A DNA stretch of 64,000 nucleotides from Roseateles_B sp041906185 (GCA_041906185.1 JAYRJQ010000020.1:1-64000), one strand, 5' to 3'; shown: positions 15,968 to 28,836, counted from the stretch's first letter. The notes: generated by a model from the sequence alone, not told the origin. Program-made: numbers and translations.

Positions 15968-17028
15968 CGCTGACCGCGATGCTGGCCATCCTCGGGGGGC
16001 TGATCCTCGCCGCCGTGATCGCCCATGGCGCCTGGACGGCGCGCAAGGCCGGCCCCAAGCGCGCCGAACCGCCGCTGGAGCCGGGCGGCGAGCGCCAGGA
16101 GCCGGGCCTCGGCGTGGCGCGCGCCGCCGTGGGCGAGTCCTTCGAGGACGATCCCGGCATGGGCGACACGGTGCCCATGCCCGGCCGCACGCTGCCGCGC
16201 CGGCCCTCGGCGCGCATCGATGCCCTGATCGACGCCATCGCCACGGTGACCGTCGAGCTGCCCGTGAGCGGCGAGCTCGCGCTGTCCCACCTGCCGGGCA
16301 GCCGCCGGGCGGGCACCAAGCCCTTCCACATCGAGGGCCTGAATGCCGAGACGGGCGAATGGGAGCTGCCCACGCCCGGCCAGCGCTACAGCGAGTTCCA
16401 GGCTGGCGTGCAGATGGCCAACCGCAGCGGCGCGATGAATGAGATCGAGTACTCGGAGTTCCTGCAGAAGGTGCAGGGCTTCTCCGACGGCATCGCGGGC
16501 TTCCTGCAGGCGCCGGACATGCTGGACGTCGTCGCGCGGGCCCGCGAGCTGGACCAGTTCGCCAGCGAGCACGATGCCCAGCTGGCCGTCGTCCTGCGCG
16601 CGAAGACCGCCGCCTGGACGCTCGGCTACGTGCAGCAGATGGCCCTGCGCCACGGCTTCGTGCCCGGCGCCATCCCCGGCCGCCTCGTGCTGCCGGCCGA
16701 CGAGGAGGGCGCCCCGCCCGTGCTGCTGCTGAGCTTCGAATCCCAGGCCGCGCTGGCCGAGGACCCGGCGACCAGCAGCCTGCGCGAGCTGACCCTGTCG
16801 CTCGACGTGCCGCAGACGCCCGAGTCCCTGGAGCCCTTCGCCGCCTGGCAGGAGTGCGCCCGCCACCTGGCGCGCGACTTCGAGGCCGACGTCTGCGACG
16901 ACCGGGGCCAGGTCTTGCCCCTGATGGCCTTCCAGACCATCGGCGTGGAGCTCTCGACGCTGTACAAGGCGCTGGCCTCGCGCGACCTCGCCGCCGGCAG
17001 CCCGGCCGCACGCCGGCTCTTCAGCTGA
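15964..17028 (+). CDS. zipA: ZipA-like cell division protein
   Basis: 354-residue inner-membrane protein predicted to anchor FtsZ at the septum. One N-terminal transmembrane segment (about residues 4-22) is followed by a charged, proline-containing linker, then a C-terminal globular domain (about 195-345) matching the ZipA FtsZ-binding fold (LPLMAFQTIGVELSTLYKAL at the end). GGAGG lies 8 bases ahead of the start. The position directly after smc and shortly before ligA is common in Burkholderiales. Sequence similarity of ZipA proteins is low, so the call leans on topology and context. Confidence 0.82.
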   Translation: MTLTAMLAILGGLILAAVIAHGAWTARKAGPKRAEPPLEPGGERQEPGLGVARAAVGESFEDDPGMGDTVPMPGRTLPRRPSARIDALIDAIATVTVELPVSGELALSHLPGSRRAGTKPFHIEGLNAETGEWELPTPGQRYSEFQAGVQMANRSGAMNEIEYSEFLQKVQGFSDGIAGFLQAPDMLDVVARARELDQFASEHDAQLAVVLRAKTAAWTLGYVQQMALRHGFVPGAIPGRLVLPADEEGAPPVLLLSFESQAALAEDPATSSLRELTLSLDVPQTPESLEPFAAWQECARHLARDFEADVCDDRGQVLPLMAFQTIGVELSTLYKALASRDLAAGSPAARRLFS

Positions 17029-17086
17029 GCCCCCGCCCGGGCAGTGCGAGGGCTACACTGGAGGCCCCCCACTGCCTGAGCCGCCC

Positions 17087-18391
17087 TTGAGCACCAGCCT
17101 CCTGCTCATCGCCCTGCTGATCGCCGCCAGCGCCTTCTTCTCGATGGCCGAGCTGTCCCTGGCAGCCTCGCGGCGCCTGAAGCTGCGCCAGCTGGCCGAG
17201 GAGGGCGACGAGCGTGCCGAGCGCGTGCTGCAGGTGCAGGAGCACCCGGGCCACTACTTCACCGTCATCCAGATGGGCGTCAACACCGTCGCCATCCTGG
17301 GCGGCATCGTGGGTGAGGGCGCCTTCACGCCGCATTTCGCGCAGGCCCTGTCCTATGTGGTGACACCGGAGCAGGCGCAGACGCTGGGCTTCGCCGCCTC
17401 CTTCGCCGTCATCACCGCGCTGTTCATCGTGCTGGCGGACCTCGTGCCCAAGCGCCTGTCCATGAACGAGCCGGAGCGCGTGGCGCTGGTGCTCGTCGGC
17501 CCGATGCAGGGCCTGTGCACGCTGCTCAAGCCGCTGGCCTTCGCGTTCAGCGCGGTCACCGAGGGGCTGATCCGCCTGATGGGCCTGCCGGCCACGCGGG
17601 ACAACAGCATCACCCACCACGACATCCTCGCCCTGGCCGAGGCCGGCAACGAGGCCGGCGTGGTGGCCGATGCCGAGCAGCAGGCCATCGAGAACATCTT
17701 CGAGCTCGACACCCGCACGGTGGAGAGCAGCATGACGACGCGCGAGCGCGTGGTCTTCTTCAGCCTCGACGACGACGACGCGCTGGTGCGCAACCGCATC
17801 GCCGAGGAGCCGCATTCCACCTACCTCGTCTGCGATGGCGAAATCGACCAGGTGGTGGGCTACGTGGACGCCACCGATCTCTTCCAGCGCGTGCTGCGCG
17901 GCGAGCGCATCGAGCTGCGCGGCAGCAGCGGCCTGATCAAGAAGGTGCTGATCGTCCCGGACCGCATCACGCTGTCCGAGGTGCTGGCGCAGTTCCGCCA
18001 GGCGCACGAGGACTTCGCCGTCATCGTCAACGAGTACAGCCTCGTGGTCGGCGTCATCACGCTGAACGACGTCATGAGCACCGTGATGGGCAGCCTCGTG
18101 AGCCCGCACGACGAGGAGCAGATCGTGCGCCGCGAGGACGGCTCCTTCCTCGCGGACGGCATCACGCCCATTCCCGACGTGCAGCGCGCGCTGGGCCTTG
18201 AGGCCTGGCCGCATGCGGGCCAGTACGACACGCTGGCGGGCTTCCTGATGGTCATGCTGCGCCGCATTCCGAAGCGCACGGACCACGTCGTGTGGGAAGG
18301 CTGGCGCTTCGAGGTCATGGACGTGGACAGCCACCGCGTGGACCAGGTCATGATCGCGCGGGACGAAAGCCCTTCGCCGGCCTCGGGCTGA
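17087..18391 (+). CDS. CNNM/CorC-type (HlyC/UPF0053) membrane protein with CBS domains
   Basis: 434-residue membrane protein with an N-terminal DUF21/CNNM transmembrane domain (about 1-190, starting LLIALLIAASAFFSMAELSLAASR), paired CBS domains (about 205-335) and a C-terminal CorC_HlyC domain (about 350-430). Members are linked to magnesium/cobalt efflux or are annotated as hemolysins; transport itself is not shown here. The start is TTG, with GGAGG about 20 bases upstream, so the start is not certain. It lies between zipA and ligA, 31 bases before ligA. Confidence 0.88.
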   Translation: MSTSLLLIALLIAASAFFSMAELSLAASRRLKLRQLAEEGDERAERVLQVQEHPGHYFTVIQMGVNTVAILGGIVGEGAFTPHFAQALSYVVTPEQAQTLGFAASFAVITALFIVLADLVPKRLSMNEPERVALVLVGPMQGLCTLLKPLAFAFSAVTEGLIRLMGLPATRDNSITHHDILALAEAGNEAGVVADAEQQAIENIFELDTRTVESSMTTRERVVFFSLDDDDALVRNRIAEEPHSTYLVCDGEIDQVVGYVDATDLFQRVLRGERIELRGSSGLIKKVLIVPDRITLSEVLAQFRQAHEDFAVIVNEYSLVVGVITLNDVMSTVMGSLVSPHDEEQIVRREDGSFLADGITPIPDVQRALGLEAWPHAGQYDTLAGFLMVMLRRIPKRTDHVVWEGWRFEVMDVDSHRVDQVMIARDESPSPASG

Positions 18392-18422
18392 GGCGGCCCG
18401 GGCTTGGGCACAATCGCTGCCC

Positions 18423-20795
18423 ATGAGCCAGAACGATCTTTTCGCCGCCCCCCCTGAAGACGAGGCCACGCCCGCCGAACGCGCGGCCCGGCTGCGCGAG
18501 CAGCTGAACCACCATGCCCACCTCTACTACGTGCTCGACGCGCCGGAACTGCCGGATGCGGAGTACGACCGCCTCTTCCAGGCGCTGCAGGCGCTGGAGG
18601 CCGCGCATCCCGAGCTGCTGACGCCGGATTCGCCCACCCAGCGCGTGATCGGCCGGGTGCTCGACAGCTTCACGCCGGTGCAGCACGCGGTGCCCATGCT
18701 GTCGATCCGCACCGAGACCGACACCGAGGCCAGCGGCGCCGAGAACTTCGATGCCCGCGTGCGCCGCGAGTTGGGCCTGGGCGCGGGGGACGCGCCGGTG
18801 GAATACGCCGCCGAGCTCAAGTTCGACGGCCTGGCCATGAACCTGCGCTACGAGCGGGGCGTGCTCGTGCAGGCCGCGACCCGCGGGGACGGGCAGACCG
18901 GAGAGGACGTCACCCAGAACATCCGCACCATCGGCCAGATTCCGCTGAAGCTCAAGGGGCAGGCCCCCGAGGTGCTGGAGGTGCGCGGCGAGGTCTACAT
19001 GCGCCGCGACGACTTCGATCAGCTCAACGAGAAGCAGCGCGCCAAGGGCGAGAAGACCTTCGTGAACCCGCGCAATGCGGCGGCCGGCGCGGTGCGCCAG
19101 CTGGACCCGGCCATCGCCGCACAGCGCCCCCTGAGCTTCTTCGCCTACGGCCTCGGCGAGGTGCGCGGCTGGGACGTGCCGGCCACGCACAGCGGCCTGC
19201 TCGACGCCCTCGCGGCCTTCGGCCTGCCGGTGTGCCAGGACCGCGCGGTGGTGGCGGGCGCCGCCGGCCTGATCGCCTTCCACCGCGAGATGGGCGAGCG
19301 CCGCGATGCGCTGCCCTTCGACATCGACGGCATCGTCTACAAGGTCAACCGCCTCGCCCTGCAGCAGCGCCTGGGCTTCGTGACCCGCGAGCCCCGCTGG
19401 GCCGTGGCGCACAAGTACCCGGCCCAGGAGCAGATGACGCGCCTGCTGGACATCGACATCCAGGTCGGTCGCACCGGCAAGCTCACGCCGGTGGCCAAGC
19501 TGGAGCCGGTCTTCGTGGGCGGCACCACGGTCAGCAACGCGACGCTGCACAACGAGGACGAGGCCCGGCGCAAGGACGTGAGGGTGGGGGACACCGTCAT
19601 CGTGCGCCGCGCGGGTGACGTCATCCCCGAGGTCGTGGGCGTGGTGCTGGAGCGCCGCCCGGCCGATGCGGGCGAGCCCTTCGACCTGTACAAGCGCCTG
19701 GGCGGCCAGTGCCCCGTGTGCGCCAGCGCCATCGCCCGCGAGGAGGGCGAGGCCGATTGGCGCTGCACGGCGGGCCTCTTCTGCCCGGCCCAGCGCAAGC
19801 AGGCGCTGCTGCATTTCGCCAGCCGTCGCGCCATGGACATCGAGGGCTTCGGTGACGAGATCGTCGCCGCGCTGGTGGACGGCGGCCTCGTGAAGACGCC
19901 GGCCGACCTGTTCCTGCTCAAGCGCGAGCAGCTGATCGGCCTGCGCCTGGCCGGCGGCAGCACGCTGCAGGCCCTCAGCGCCGACAACCTGCTGGCCGCG
20001 CTGCAGGCGGCGCGCACGCCGGCACTGGGCCGCTTCCTGTTCGCGCTGGGCATCCGGCATGTGGGCGAGAGCACCGCGGCCGCGCTCGCGAAGTTCTACG
20101 GCTCCTGGCAGGCCTTCGTCGCGACGGGGCGGCACACGCCGCGCCTGATCCCGGACATCGGCAAGGAGGTGGCCGACTCGATCGCGGCCTTCAATGCGGA
20201 GCCGCACAACCGCGAGGTGGTGGCCGCCATGACGGGGGCCGAGGCCCAGGTGCAGCCCTCCGTGCTCGAGCCGGCCGTGCGCGTCCCGCTCAAGCAGCTG
20301 CTGGCGCTGGTGAAGGCCGTGGATGGCGAAGAGGGCGGCCGGCGGCTCAAGGGCATCGGCGGCGGCACCATCGAGCGCCTCGCCGAGGCCTGCGGCACGC
20401 CGCAGGCGCTGCTGCAGACGACGCAGGCGGACTCCGCGCTGGAGTCCGCCCGCCTGTCCTTCGGCGAGCTGCTGCTGCAGCCGCCCTGGGCCGCGGCGGT
20501 GGCCGAGCTGGCCGCGCTGGGCAATGTCTGGGAGGCCACGCCGGCGCCCGCCGCGGGGCCGGCCGGCGTGGCCGGGCTGACCTTCGTGCTGACCGGCACG
20601 CTGCCCACGCTGTCCCGCGATGCGGCCAAGGCGCTGATCGAGGCGGCAGGCGGCAAGGTGAGCGGCTCGGTGTCCAAGAAAACGCACTACGTCGTGGCCG
20701 GCGAGGAGGCCGGCTCCAAGCTCGACAAGGCGCGCGAGCTCGGTGTGCCGGTGCTCGACGAGGCGGCGCTGCAGGCCCTGCTCCAGGCGCAATGA
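18423..20795 (+). CDS. ligA: NAD-dependent DNA ligase LigA with an extra segment before the BRCT domain
   Basis: Seals nicks in DNA using NAD+. Domains in order: Ia (HHAHLYYVLDAPELPDAEYD), adenylation domain with nucleophile Lys in AELKFDGLAMNLRY, OB fold, four-Cys zinc finger (CPVCASA and CTAGLFCPAQRK), helix-hairpin-helix domain (LGIRHVGESTAAALAKFYGS), and C-terminal BRCT (LTFVLTGTLPTLSRDAAKALIE). At 790 residues it is about 100 longer than usual. The surplus lies at about 605-698, between HhH and BRCT, and includes an HhH-like stretch (LKGIGGGTIERLAEACG). It is convergent with the HD-GYP gene. Confidence 0.96.
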   Translation: MSQNDLFAAPPEDEATPAERAARLREQLNHHAHLYYVLDAPELPDAEYDRLFQALQALEAAHPELLTPDSPTQRVIGRVLDSFTPVQHAVPMLSIRTETDTEASGAENFDARVRRELGLGAGDAPVEYAAELKFDGLAMNLRYERGVLVQAATRGDGQTGEDVTQNIRTIGQIPLKLKGQAPEVLEVRGEVYMRRDDFDQLNEKQRAKGEKTFVNPRNAAAGAVRQLDPAIAAQRPLSFFAYGLGEVRGWDVPATHSGLLDALAAFGLPVCQDRAVVAGAAGLIAFHREMGERRDALPFDIDGIVYKVNRLALQQRLGFVTREPRWAVAHKYPAQEQMTRLLDIDIQVGRTGKLTPVAKLEPVFVGGTTVSNATLHNEDEARRKDVRVGDTVIVRRAGDVIPEVVGVVLERRPADAGEPFDLYKRLGGQCPVCASAIAREEGEADWRCTAGLFCPAQRKQALLHFASRRAMDIEGFGDEIVAALVDGGLVKTPADLFLLKREQLIGLRLAGGSTLQALSADNLLAALQAARTPALGRFLFALGIRHVGESTAAALAKFYGSWQAFVATGRHTPRLIPDIGKEVADSIAAFNAEPHNREVVAAMTGAEAQVQPSVLEPAVRVPLKQLLALVKAVDGEEGGRRLKGIGGGTIERLAEACGTPQALLQTTQADSALESARLSFGELLLQPPWAAAVAELAALGNVWEATPAPAAGPAGVAGLTFVLTGTLPTLSRDAAKALIEAAGGKVSGSVSKKTHYVVAGEEAGSKLDKARELGVPVLDEAALQALLQAQ

Positions 20796-20813
20796 GCCCG
20801 GCGGGAGCGCTGC

Positions 20814-21892
20814 TCAGGTGAAGTCAGAGATCATCGACGGCCAGTCGTCCTCGCTGTCGGCGAAGCGCTCGCGGATGGCCAGCACCTCGTCCCAATGCTC
20901 GAAGAAGACGGCCACGCAGGCGGGGTCGAAGTGCGAGCCCGACTGGCTGCGGATCCATTGCGACGCGTCCTCGAGCGTCCAGGCCGGCTTGTAGGGGCGG
21001 GCCGAGGTCAGCGCGTCGAAGACGTCCGCCACCGCGACGATGCGGCTGAAGATGGGGATCTCCTCGCCCCGCAGGCGGTTCGGGTAGCCGTTGCCGTCGA
21101 ACTTCTCGTGGTGGCCCAGCGCGATGCTGGCCCCCGCCTGGAGGATCTCCGAGGTGCTGTCCCGCAGGATCTCGTAGCCGTAGACGGTGTGCTGCTTCAT
21201 CACCTCGAACTCGTCGGGCGTGAGCCGCCCCGGCTTGAGCAGGATGGCATCGGCCACGCCCACCTTGCCGATGTCGTGCAGCGGCGCGGCGACGAGGATG
21301 AGCTCCTGCTGCGCCTGGCTGAGCCCGAGCGCGCGGGCGATGAGGTGCGAGTAGTGCGCCATGCGCAGGATGTGCGCGCCGGTCTCGGGGTCACGGTACT
21401 CCGCCGCGCGGGAGAGGCGGATCACCGTCTCGTGCTCCCGCTGCACGGCCTGCGCCGTGGCCTTGCGCACCTCCTCGGCCAGCCAGGCGGCGCGGTCGGC
21501 CAGCTGCCGGCGGGCGTCCCCCAGCGAGAGCAGGTTGCTTGCGCGGGCCTCGAACTCGGCGCGGTCGACGGGCTTGGTCAGGAAGTCGGAGGCGCCCGCG
21601 CGCAGGGCCCGGTAGCGGACTTCCTTCTGGTCGTTCGCCGTGACCATCAGGATGGGCACCGTCTCGAGGCCCGGCTTGGCCCGCACCGCCTGGATGAAGT
21701 CCAGCCCATTGAGCAGGGGCATCATGTAGTCCACGACGATGAGGTCCACGTCGTGCGCGTCCACCCAGGACAGCGCCTGCACGGCGTCGCCGAAGCTGCG
21801 CACCTCGCAGCCGCCCAGCCGCTTCACGAGCGCCTCGAACAGCGCGAGGTTCACCGGCGCGTCATCGACGATCAGGACCTGGTGCGGGCGGC

Positions 21893-21896
<4 letters not shown>
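20814..21896 (-). CDS. RpfG-like response regulator with HD-GYP domain (probable c-di-GMP phosphodiesterase)
   Basis: 360 residues. An N-terminal receiver domain (phospho-acceptor Asp56 in IVVDYMMP; Lys in FLTKPVD) is followed by a coiled linker and an HD-GYP domain. The hydrolase motifs are intact: HDIGKVG (H207, D208), HH at 262-263 and GNGYP (GYP at 270-272). HD-GYP proteins hydrolyse cyclic di-GMP to GMP or pGpG. The ATG overlaps the stop of the upstream kinase gene as ATGA, so the two are probably translated together and form a phosphorelay pair. Confidence 0.93.
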
Positions 21897-25027
<3,131 letters not shown>

Positions 25028-25034
25028 GCGGCGC

Positions 25035-26177
25035 TCAGGCTTCGGCGATATGGGTGATCGTCATGGTCTGGTTGTGCAGCTTGCATTCCAGATTGCCGGT
25101 GAAGGGGCTGATCTCGCCGTTGGAGTAGAAGCCGGCGATGCAGGCGCCCTGGCCGAAGACGTCGGCCACGGCCTCGATCTCCTCGTCCACGCGCCCACCC
25201 ATCACGAGCTTGCGGCCCACACAGCTGACGAGCAGCGCCAGCCCCTGGCCATCGCCCGCGTGCATCGCGCGGGCCGCCTGCGCGGCGGCCTCGGCCCCCT
25301 CGACGAGGGCGTCGGTGCCCGCATGCATCAGGCGCAGATAGCCCTCCGGGTCGATCTCGCCGGCCAGCGTGAGGCTGCCGCTGGCTTCGTCCACGCCGAG
25401 GATGGTGCGGATCAGGCCGATCTCGGTGTGATCGCGGCCGAGCATGGCGAAGGGGAAGAGCAGGCCGGAGGCCGGCAGGTCCCGTGCGTGCTCGCCGAGG
25501 TAGCGCTTGTAGACGTCGAGCGCGGGTTCGCCGTCGAGCTCGTACAGCACGTTGTGCTCGCAGCGGGTCACCTTGCGGGCCGGACCGAAGGGGGACCAGC
25601 CGCCGAAGGAGCCGTGCGAGAACTGCAGGGCCTCGCCGTAGAGGCCGAGGCACACGAGTTCGTCGCGGTGCACGCCGGACTGGTTCAGCACCCAGGTCTC
25701 GGTGAAGGCCGCGGCGTCGCCCGCCAGGCCGCCGGTGATGGGGATGTGCTGGCCGAGCACCTCGGCCATGCCCACGATCAGGGCGCTGCCATTGATGGCC
25801 ACGCCCTGGCCCAGCACGATGACGGCGCGCAGCCCCTCGGCCGGCAGCTGGCCGGCCAGGCGGCGGCCGGCGTCGGTGGAGTCGGCCATGCCGGCCAGGC
25901 GCGTCGAGACCTGCGCCAGCCGGCAGCGGTCGAAGCGCACGGCAGTGATGACGCAGCTGTCGTCGGTCACGCCCTCGGCCGAGATTTCACCGGCCGTGGT
26001 GCAGCCCATGCGCTGCGCGTCAGGAAAGGCCTCCGCCAGTGGCCCGGCCACGCGCTGCAGCCAGGCGGCACAGCCGAAGACCAGCAGCAGGTTCGGTTGG
26101 ATGGCGCGCAGCGGCGCCAGCGTGTCAGGGGTCGGGGCGTCGGCGCCGGGGCGCAGCGTCAGCTGTTGGACTTGCAT
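25035..26177 (-). CDS. FIST-domain sensory protein (FIST N and FIST C)
   Basis: 380-residue protein with FIST N (about 1-215; MGCTTAGEISAEGV and GLAGDAAAFTETWVL) and FIST C (about 225-370; GREPALDVYKRYLG-like segment and SCVGRKLVMGGRVDEEI). FIST modules are proposed to bind small ligands such as amino acids and often pair with histidine kinases or chemoreceptors. The ATG at 26177 with AAGGT 8 bases ahead is preferred to a GTG nine bases earlier. It is the first gene of the FIST-kinase-HD-GYP operon. No signal peptide or membrane segment is seen, so it should sense a cytoplasmic ligand. Confidence 0.9.
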   Translation of the reverse strand: MQVQQLTLRPGADAPTPDTLAPLRAIQPNLLLVFGCAAWLQRVAGPLAEAFPDAQRMGCTTAGEISAEGVTDDSCVITAVRFDRCRLAQVSTRLAGMADSTDAGRRLAGQLPAEGLRAVIVLGQGVAINGSALIVGMAEVLGQHIPITGGLAGDAAAFTETWVLNQSGVHRDELVCLGLYGEALQFSHGSFGGWSPFGPARKVTRCEHNVLYELDGEPALDVYKRYLGEHARDLPASGLLFPFAMLGRDHTEIGLIRTILGVDEASGSLTLAGEIDPEGYLRLMHAGTDALVEGAEAAAQAARAMHAGDGQGLALLVSCVGRKLVMGGRVDEEIEAVADVFGQGACIAGFYSNGEISPFTGNLECKLHNQTMTITHIAEA

Positions 26178-26330
26178 CTCGGGCACCTTTCAGACCAGCC
26201 TGGCGATGCCGGAAATTCTGCATGGCCTGGCGCGCCTCCGGGCGACCGCTTTCGTTCGGAATGCACGCTTGCGCGGGCTGCATGCGCCCGGCGTGGGCCT
26301 GAAGGCGCGTTTGTCGTTCGCGGGCGGTGT

Positions 26331-27230
26331 TCAGGCCATGGTGCGACGGAAGGGCGACACAAGCCCGGTGGCCAGCGCGGTGCCCATCAGCACGATGGCG
26401 CAGCCGGCGGCCATGTGCAGGGTGAAGGTCTCGCCCAGGAAGGCCAGGCCCCACAGCACCGCGAAGACGGGGATCAGGAAGGTGACGGACAGCGCGTAGG
26501 TCGGCCCGGCGCGCTGCATCAGGCGGAAGTAGAGGATGTAGGCCAGGCCCGAGCAGAGCAGGGCCAGGGCCGTGGCGCTGAGCCAGGCGGTCGCGTCGGG
26601 CGCGGTGGCCGGCCACTGGGCGCCAGCCGGCACGGCCAGGGCCAGCGCGGCGAAGAGCTGGCTGCCGGTGGCGACGGCCAGCGAGCGCGTGCCGCCGAGG
26701 TACTTCTTGGTGGCGCTGGCGGCGATCCCGTAGCAGCACGTCGCCGCGAGGCAGGCGAGGATCGCAAAGCCGCTGCCGCCCGGCTTGAAGCTGGCCTGCT
26801 CCCAGGCCAGGAAGACGACGCCGCCGAAGCCGACGAGCAGGCCGAGGAGGCGCCCGGCGTCCAGCCGCTGACCGAGCCAGATCGAGGCCACGAGTGCGCC
26901 CCAGATCGGCGTGGTGGCGTTGAGGATGCTCGAGAGGCCTGCCGTGATGGACAGCGCCGCGTAGCTGAAGAAGGCGAAGGGCAGGGCGCTGTTGAGCAGG
27001 GCCACGAACAGCAGCGGGCGCCAGTCCAGGCGCAGCTCGTGCAGGCCCTCGCGCCCGCCTTGCCAGGCCAGCAGGGGCAGCAGGAAGAGGCTGGCCCCCG
27101 CCACGCGCACGAAGGCCAGCGGGAGCGGGCCGAAGGCCGGGGCGCCCAGGCGCAGGAAGAGGAAGGACGCGCCCCAGATGGCGGCGAGCAGCAGCAGTTC
27201 GGCGGCGTTGAGGCGGGCGTGGTCTTGCAT
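26331..27230 (-). CDS. EamA/DMT family exporter
   Basis: 299-residue inner-membrane protein with about ten hydrophobic segments arranged as two EamA repeats (first half containing AIWGASFLFLRLGAPAF, second half SFLIPVFAVLWGLAFLGE-like). The family exports metabolites, often amino acids or drugs; substrate unknown. It starts 4 bases after the Ada-AlkA gene ends, so it is probably co-transcribed with that repair gene. Confidence 0.9.
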   Translation of the reverse strand: MQDHARLNAAELLLLAAIWGASFLFLRLGAPAFGPLPLAFVRVAGASLFLLPLLAWQGGREGLHELRLDWRPLLFVALLNSALPFAFFSYAALSITAGLSSILNATTPIWGALVASIWLGQRLDAGRLLGLLVGFGGVVFLAWEQASFKPGGSGFAILACLAATCCYGIAASATKKYLGGTRSLAVATGSQLFAALALAVPAGAQWPATAPDATAWLSATALALLCSGLAYILYFRLMQRAGPTYALSVTFLIPVFAVLWGLAFLGETFTLHMAAGCAIVLMGTALATGLVSPFRRTMA

Positions 27231-27246
27231 GGGGTCAGGTCTTGCG
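27231..27246. repeat. 16-bp motif, copy 1 of 2
   Basis: GGGGTCAGGTCTTGCG lies across the stop of the Ada-AlkA gene and directly ahead of the EamA start. The same 16 bases recur at 34001. Two copies in 64 kb of GC-rich DNA is unlikely by chance but not proof of an element. Confidence 0.4.
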
Positions 27247-28836
27247 GGAGGCGGGGCTGGCGGGCGTGCGCTGGGCGGCCTGGTGCCAGAGCTGGAGGAC
27301 GGCGTAGGAGCGGTAGGGGCTGAAGGCCAGGGCCCGCTCGGCCAGGGCACGGGGCGAGGGGGCGGCCTGCCCCGCCTCGGTGAGCTGCTGGCGCAGCACC
27401 ACGTCGCCGGGCGGGAAGAGGTCCGGCGCGCTCCATCCCCGCATCAGCATGTACTGCGCGGTCCAGGGGCCGATGCCGGGCAGGTCCTGCAGTTCCGCCA
27501 GGGCCAGGTCTTGCCCCCCGGCCTGCTGCGTGTCCTGCAGGCGGGCGTAGGCCAGCGTCGGCCAGCGCTGCGCCAGGGTGATGAGCGCCAGCGCCCGGTT
27601 GCGGATGATGCCCAGCTCGGCGATGGACTCGATCGGCGCCGCGGCGATCCGCTCGGGCAGCGGGAAGAGCCGCCGCACCTCGGGGGTCTGGTGGCCGGGC
27701 GGGAGGTCCTCGCCGAAGCGCTCCACGAAGCGCGAGGCCAGCGTGCGGGCCGCCGCCACCGTGACCTGCTGGCCCAGCACCGCGCGCACGGCCAGCTCGA
27801 AGCGGTCCAGGCAGCCCGGCAGGCGCAGCCCGGGCTCCAGCGCGGGCAGCGCCGCGAGGTGCTGGTGGATGGCGTCGGGCGCGGCGTCCAGGTCCAGCCA
27901 GCGGCGCACCAGGGGAATGAGGCTGCCGGCGGCTGCCCACAGCGAGGAGCAGGGCGAAAGCAGCACCGTGTCGCGCTCCGGCTGGAAGCGGATGACGAGC
28001 CGCCCGGCGAGCGTGCGGCCCTGATGCGGCAGCCGCAGGCTCCGGCTGATCAGCCGCTCCTGGGTGTCCACGTGCTCGACGCCCGGCACCGCGCGCGCCG
28101 CGAGGAAGGCCAGCAGCGCGTCCACGGCCAGGGGCGGGCGGTAGGCCAGGCGCAGGCCGGGCTCGCCGCAGGCCGTCACCGAGGGCGGCGGCTCGCCGGT
28201 CTTGCGCAGGCTGCCGGGCTGCAGCCGGTAGTGCTGAAGGAAGAGGGCATTGAAGCGCCGCTGGCTGCCGAAGCCCGCGGCGGCGGCCACCTCCGCCATG
28301 CCCAGGGGGCTGTCCATCAGCAGCTGCTTGGCCAGCAGGAGGCGGCGGGTGTGCAGATAGGCCAGCGGGCTGACGCCGTGCTCCGCCTCGAAGATGCGCT
28401 GCAGGTGCCGGCTGCTGATGCCCAGCCGCGCGGCGAGCGCGGTCACGCTCAGGCGCGGGTCCTCGGCCATCAGCGCAGCCGCCTGGCGGGCGAGCGTGCG
28501 GCTGGCGTCGGTGACGCTCCAGCGCAGCTGCGCGCCGGGCGCGGTCTCGGGACGGCAGCGCAGGCAGGGGCGGTAGCCGGCCGATTCGGCCTGCGCGGCA
28601 CTGGCGAAGAAGCGGCAGTTCTCGCGCCGCGGCGTCTTGACCCGGCAGACCGGCCGGCAGTAGATGCCCGTGGAGCTCACCCCGACGAACCACAGCCCGT
28701 CGAAGCGTGCGTCGCGTGCCAGGAGCGCCGGGTAGCAGTGCGCGGTGCTGAGTTCATCGGCCCCGTGCGCGCCGGGGGGGGCGGCAGTCGGGGCCGCGGC
28801 CGGGGCGGCGCTTCGGGGCGGGGTCAGGCGGGGCAT
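27235..28836 (-). CDS. Ada-type regulator fused to AlkA-type 3-methyladenine DNA glycosylase
   Basis: 533-residue fusion for alkylation repair. Residues 30-100 are the Ada N-terminal zinc domain with its four Cys (C60, C64, C91, C94; motifs IYCRPVC and RPCLRC). In Ada the first of these accepts methyl groups from DNA phosphotriesters and so activates transcription. Residues 105-205 are an AraC-type double HTH (LAARLGISSRHLQRIF). Residues 215-525 are an AlkA/HhH-GPD glycosylase with LPGIGPWTAQYMLMRG and the catalytic Asp in PPGDVVLRQ. No O6-methylguanine methyltransferase domain is present. It could induce itself and the EamA gene behind it. Confidence 0.93.
   Translation of the reverse strand: MPRLTPPRSAAPAAAPTAAPPGAHGADELSTAHCYPALLARDARFDGLWFVGVSSTGIYCRPVCRVKTPRRENCRFFASAAQAESAGYRPCLRCRPETAPGAQLRWSVTDASRTLARQAAALMAEDPRLSVTALAARLGISSRHLQRIFEAEHGVSPLAYLHTRRLLLAKQLLMDSPLGMAEVAAAAGFGSQRRFNALFLQHYRLQPGSLRKTGEPPPSVTACGEPGLRLAYRPPLAVDALLAFLAARAVPGVEHVDTQERLISRSLRLPHQGRTLAGRLVIRFQPERDTVLLSPCSSLWAAAGSLIPLVRRWLDLDAAPDAIHQHLAALPALEPGLRLPGCLDRFELAVRAVLGQQVTVAAARTLASRFVERFGEDLPPGHQTPEVRRLFPLPERIAAAPIESIAELGIIRNRALALITLAQRWPTLAYARLQDTQQAGGQDLALAELQDLPGIGPWTAQYMLMRGWSAPDLFPPGDVVLRQQLTEAGQAAPSPRALAERALAFSPYRSYAVLQLWHQAAQRTPASPASRKT

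Noticed and set aside
13290..16373. Very long open frame antisense to smc (about 1000 codons)
   Set aside because: It is a third-position GC artefact of a high-GC gene; its translation is low-complexity and matches no family, while smc on the other strand is unmistakable.
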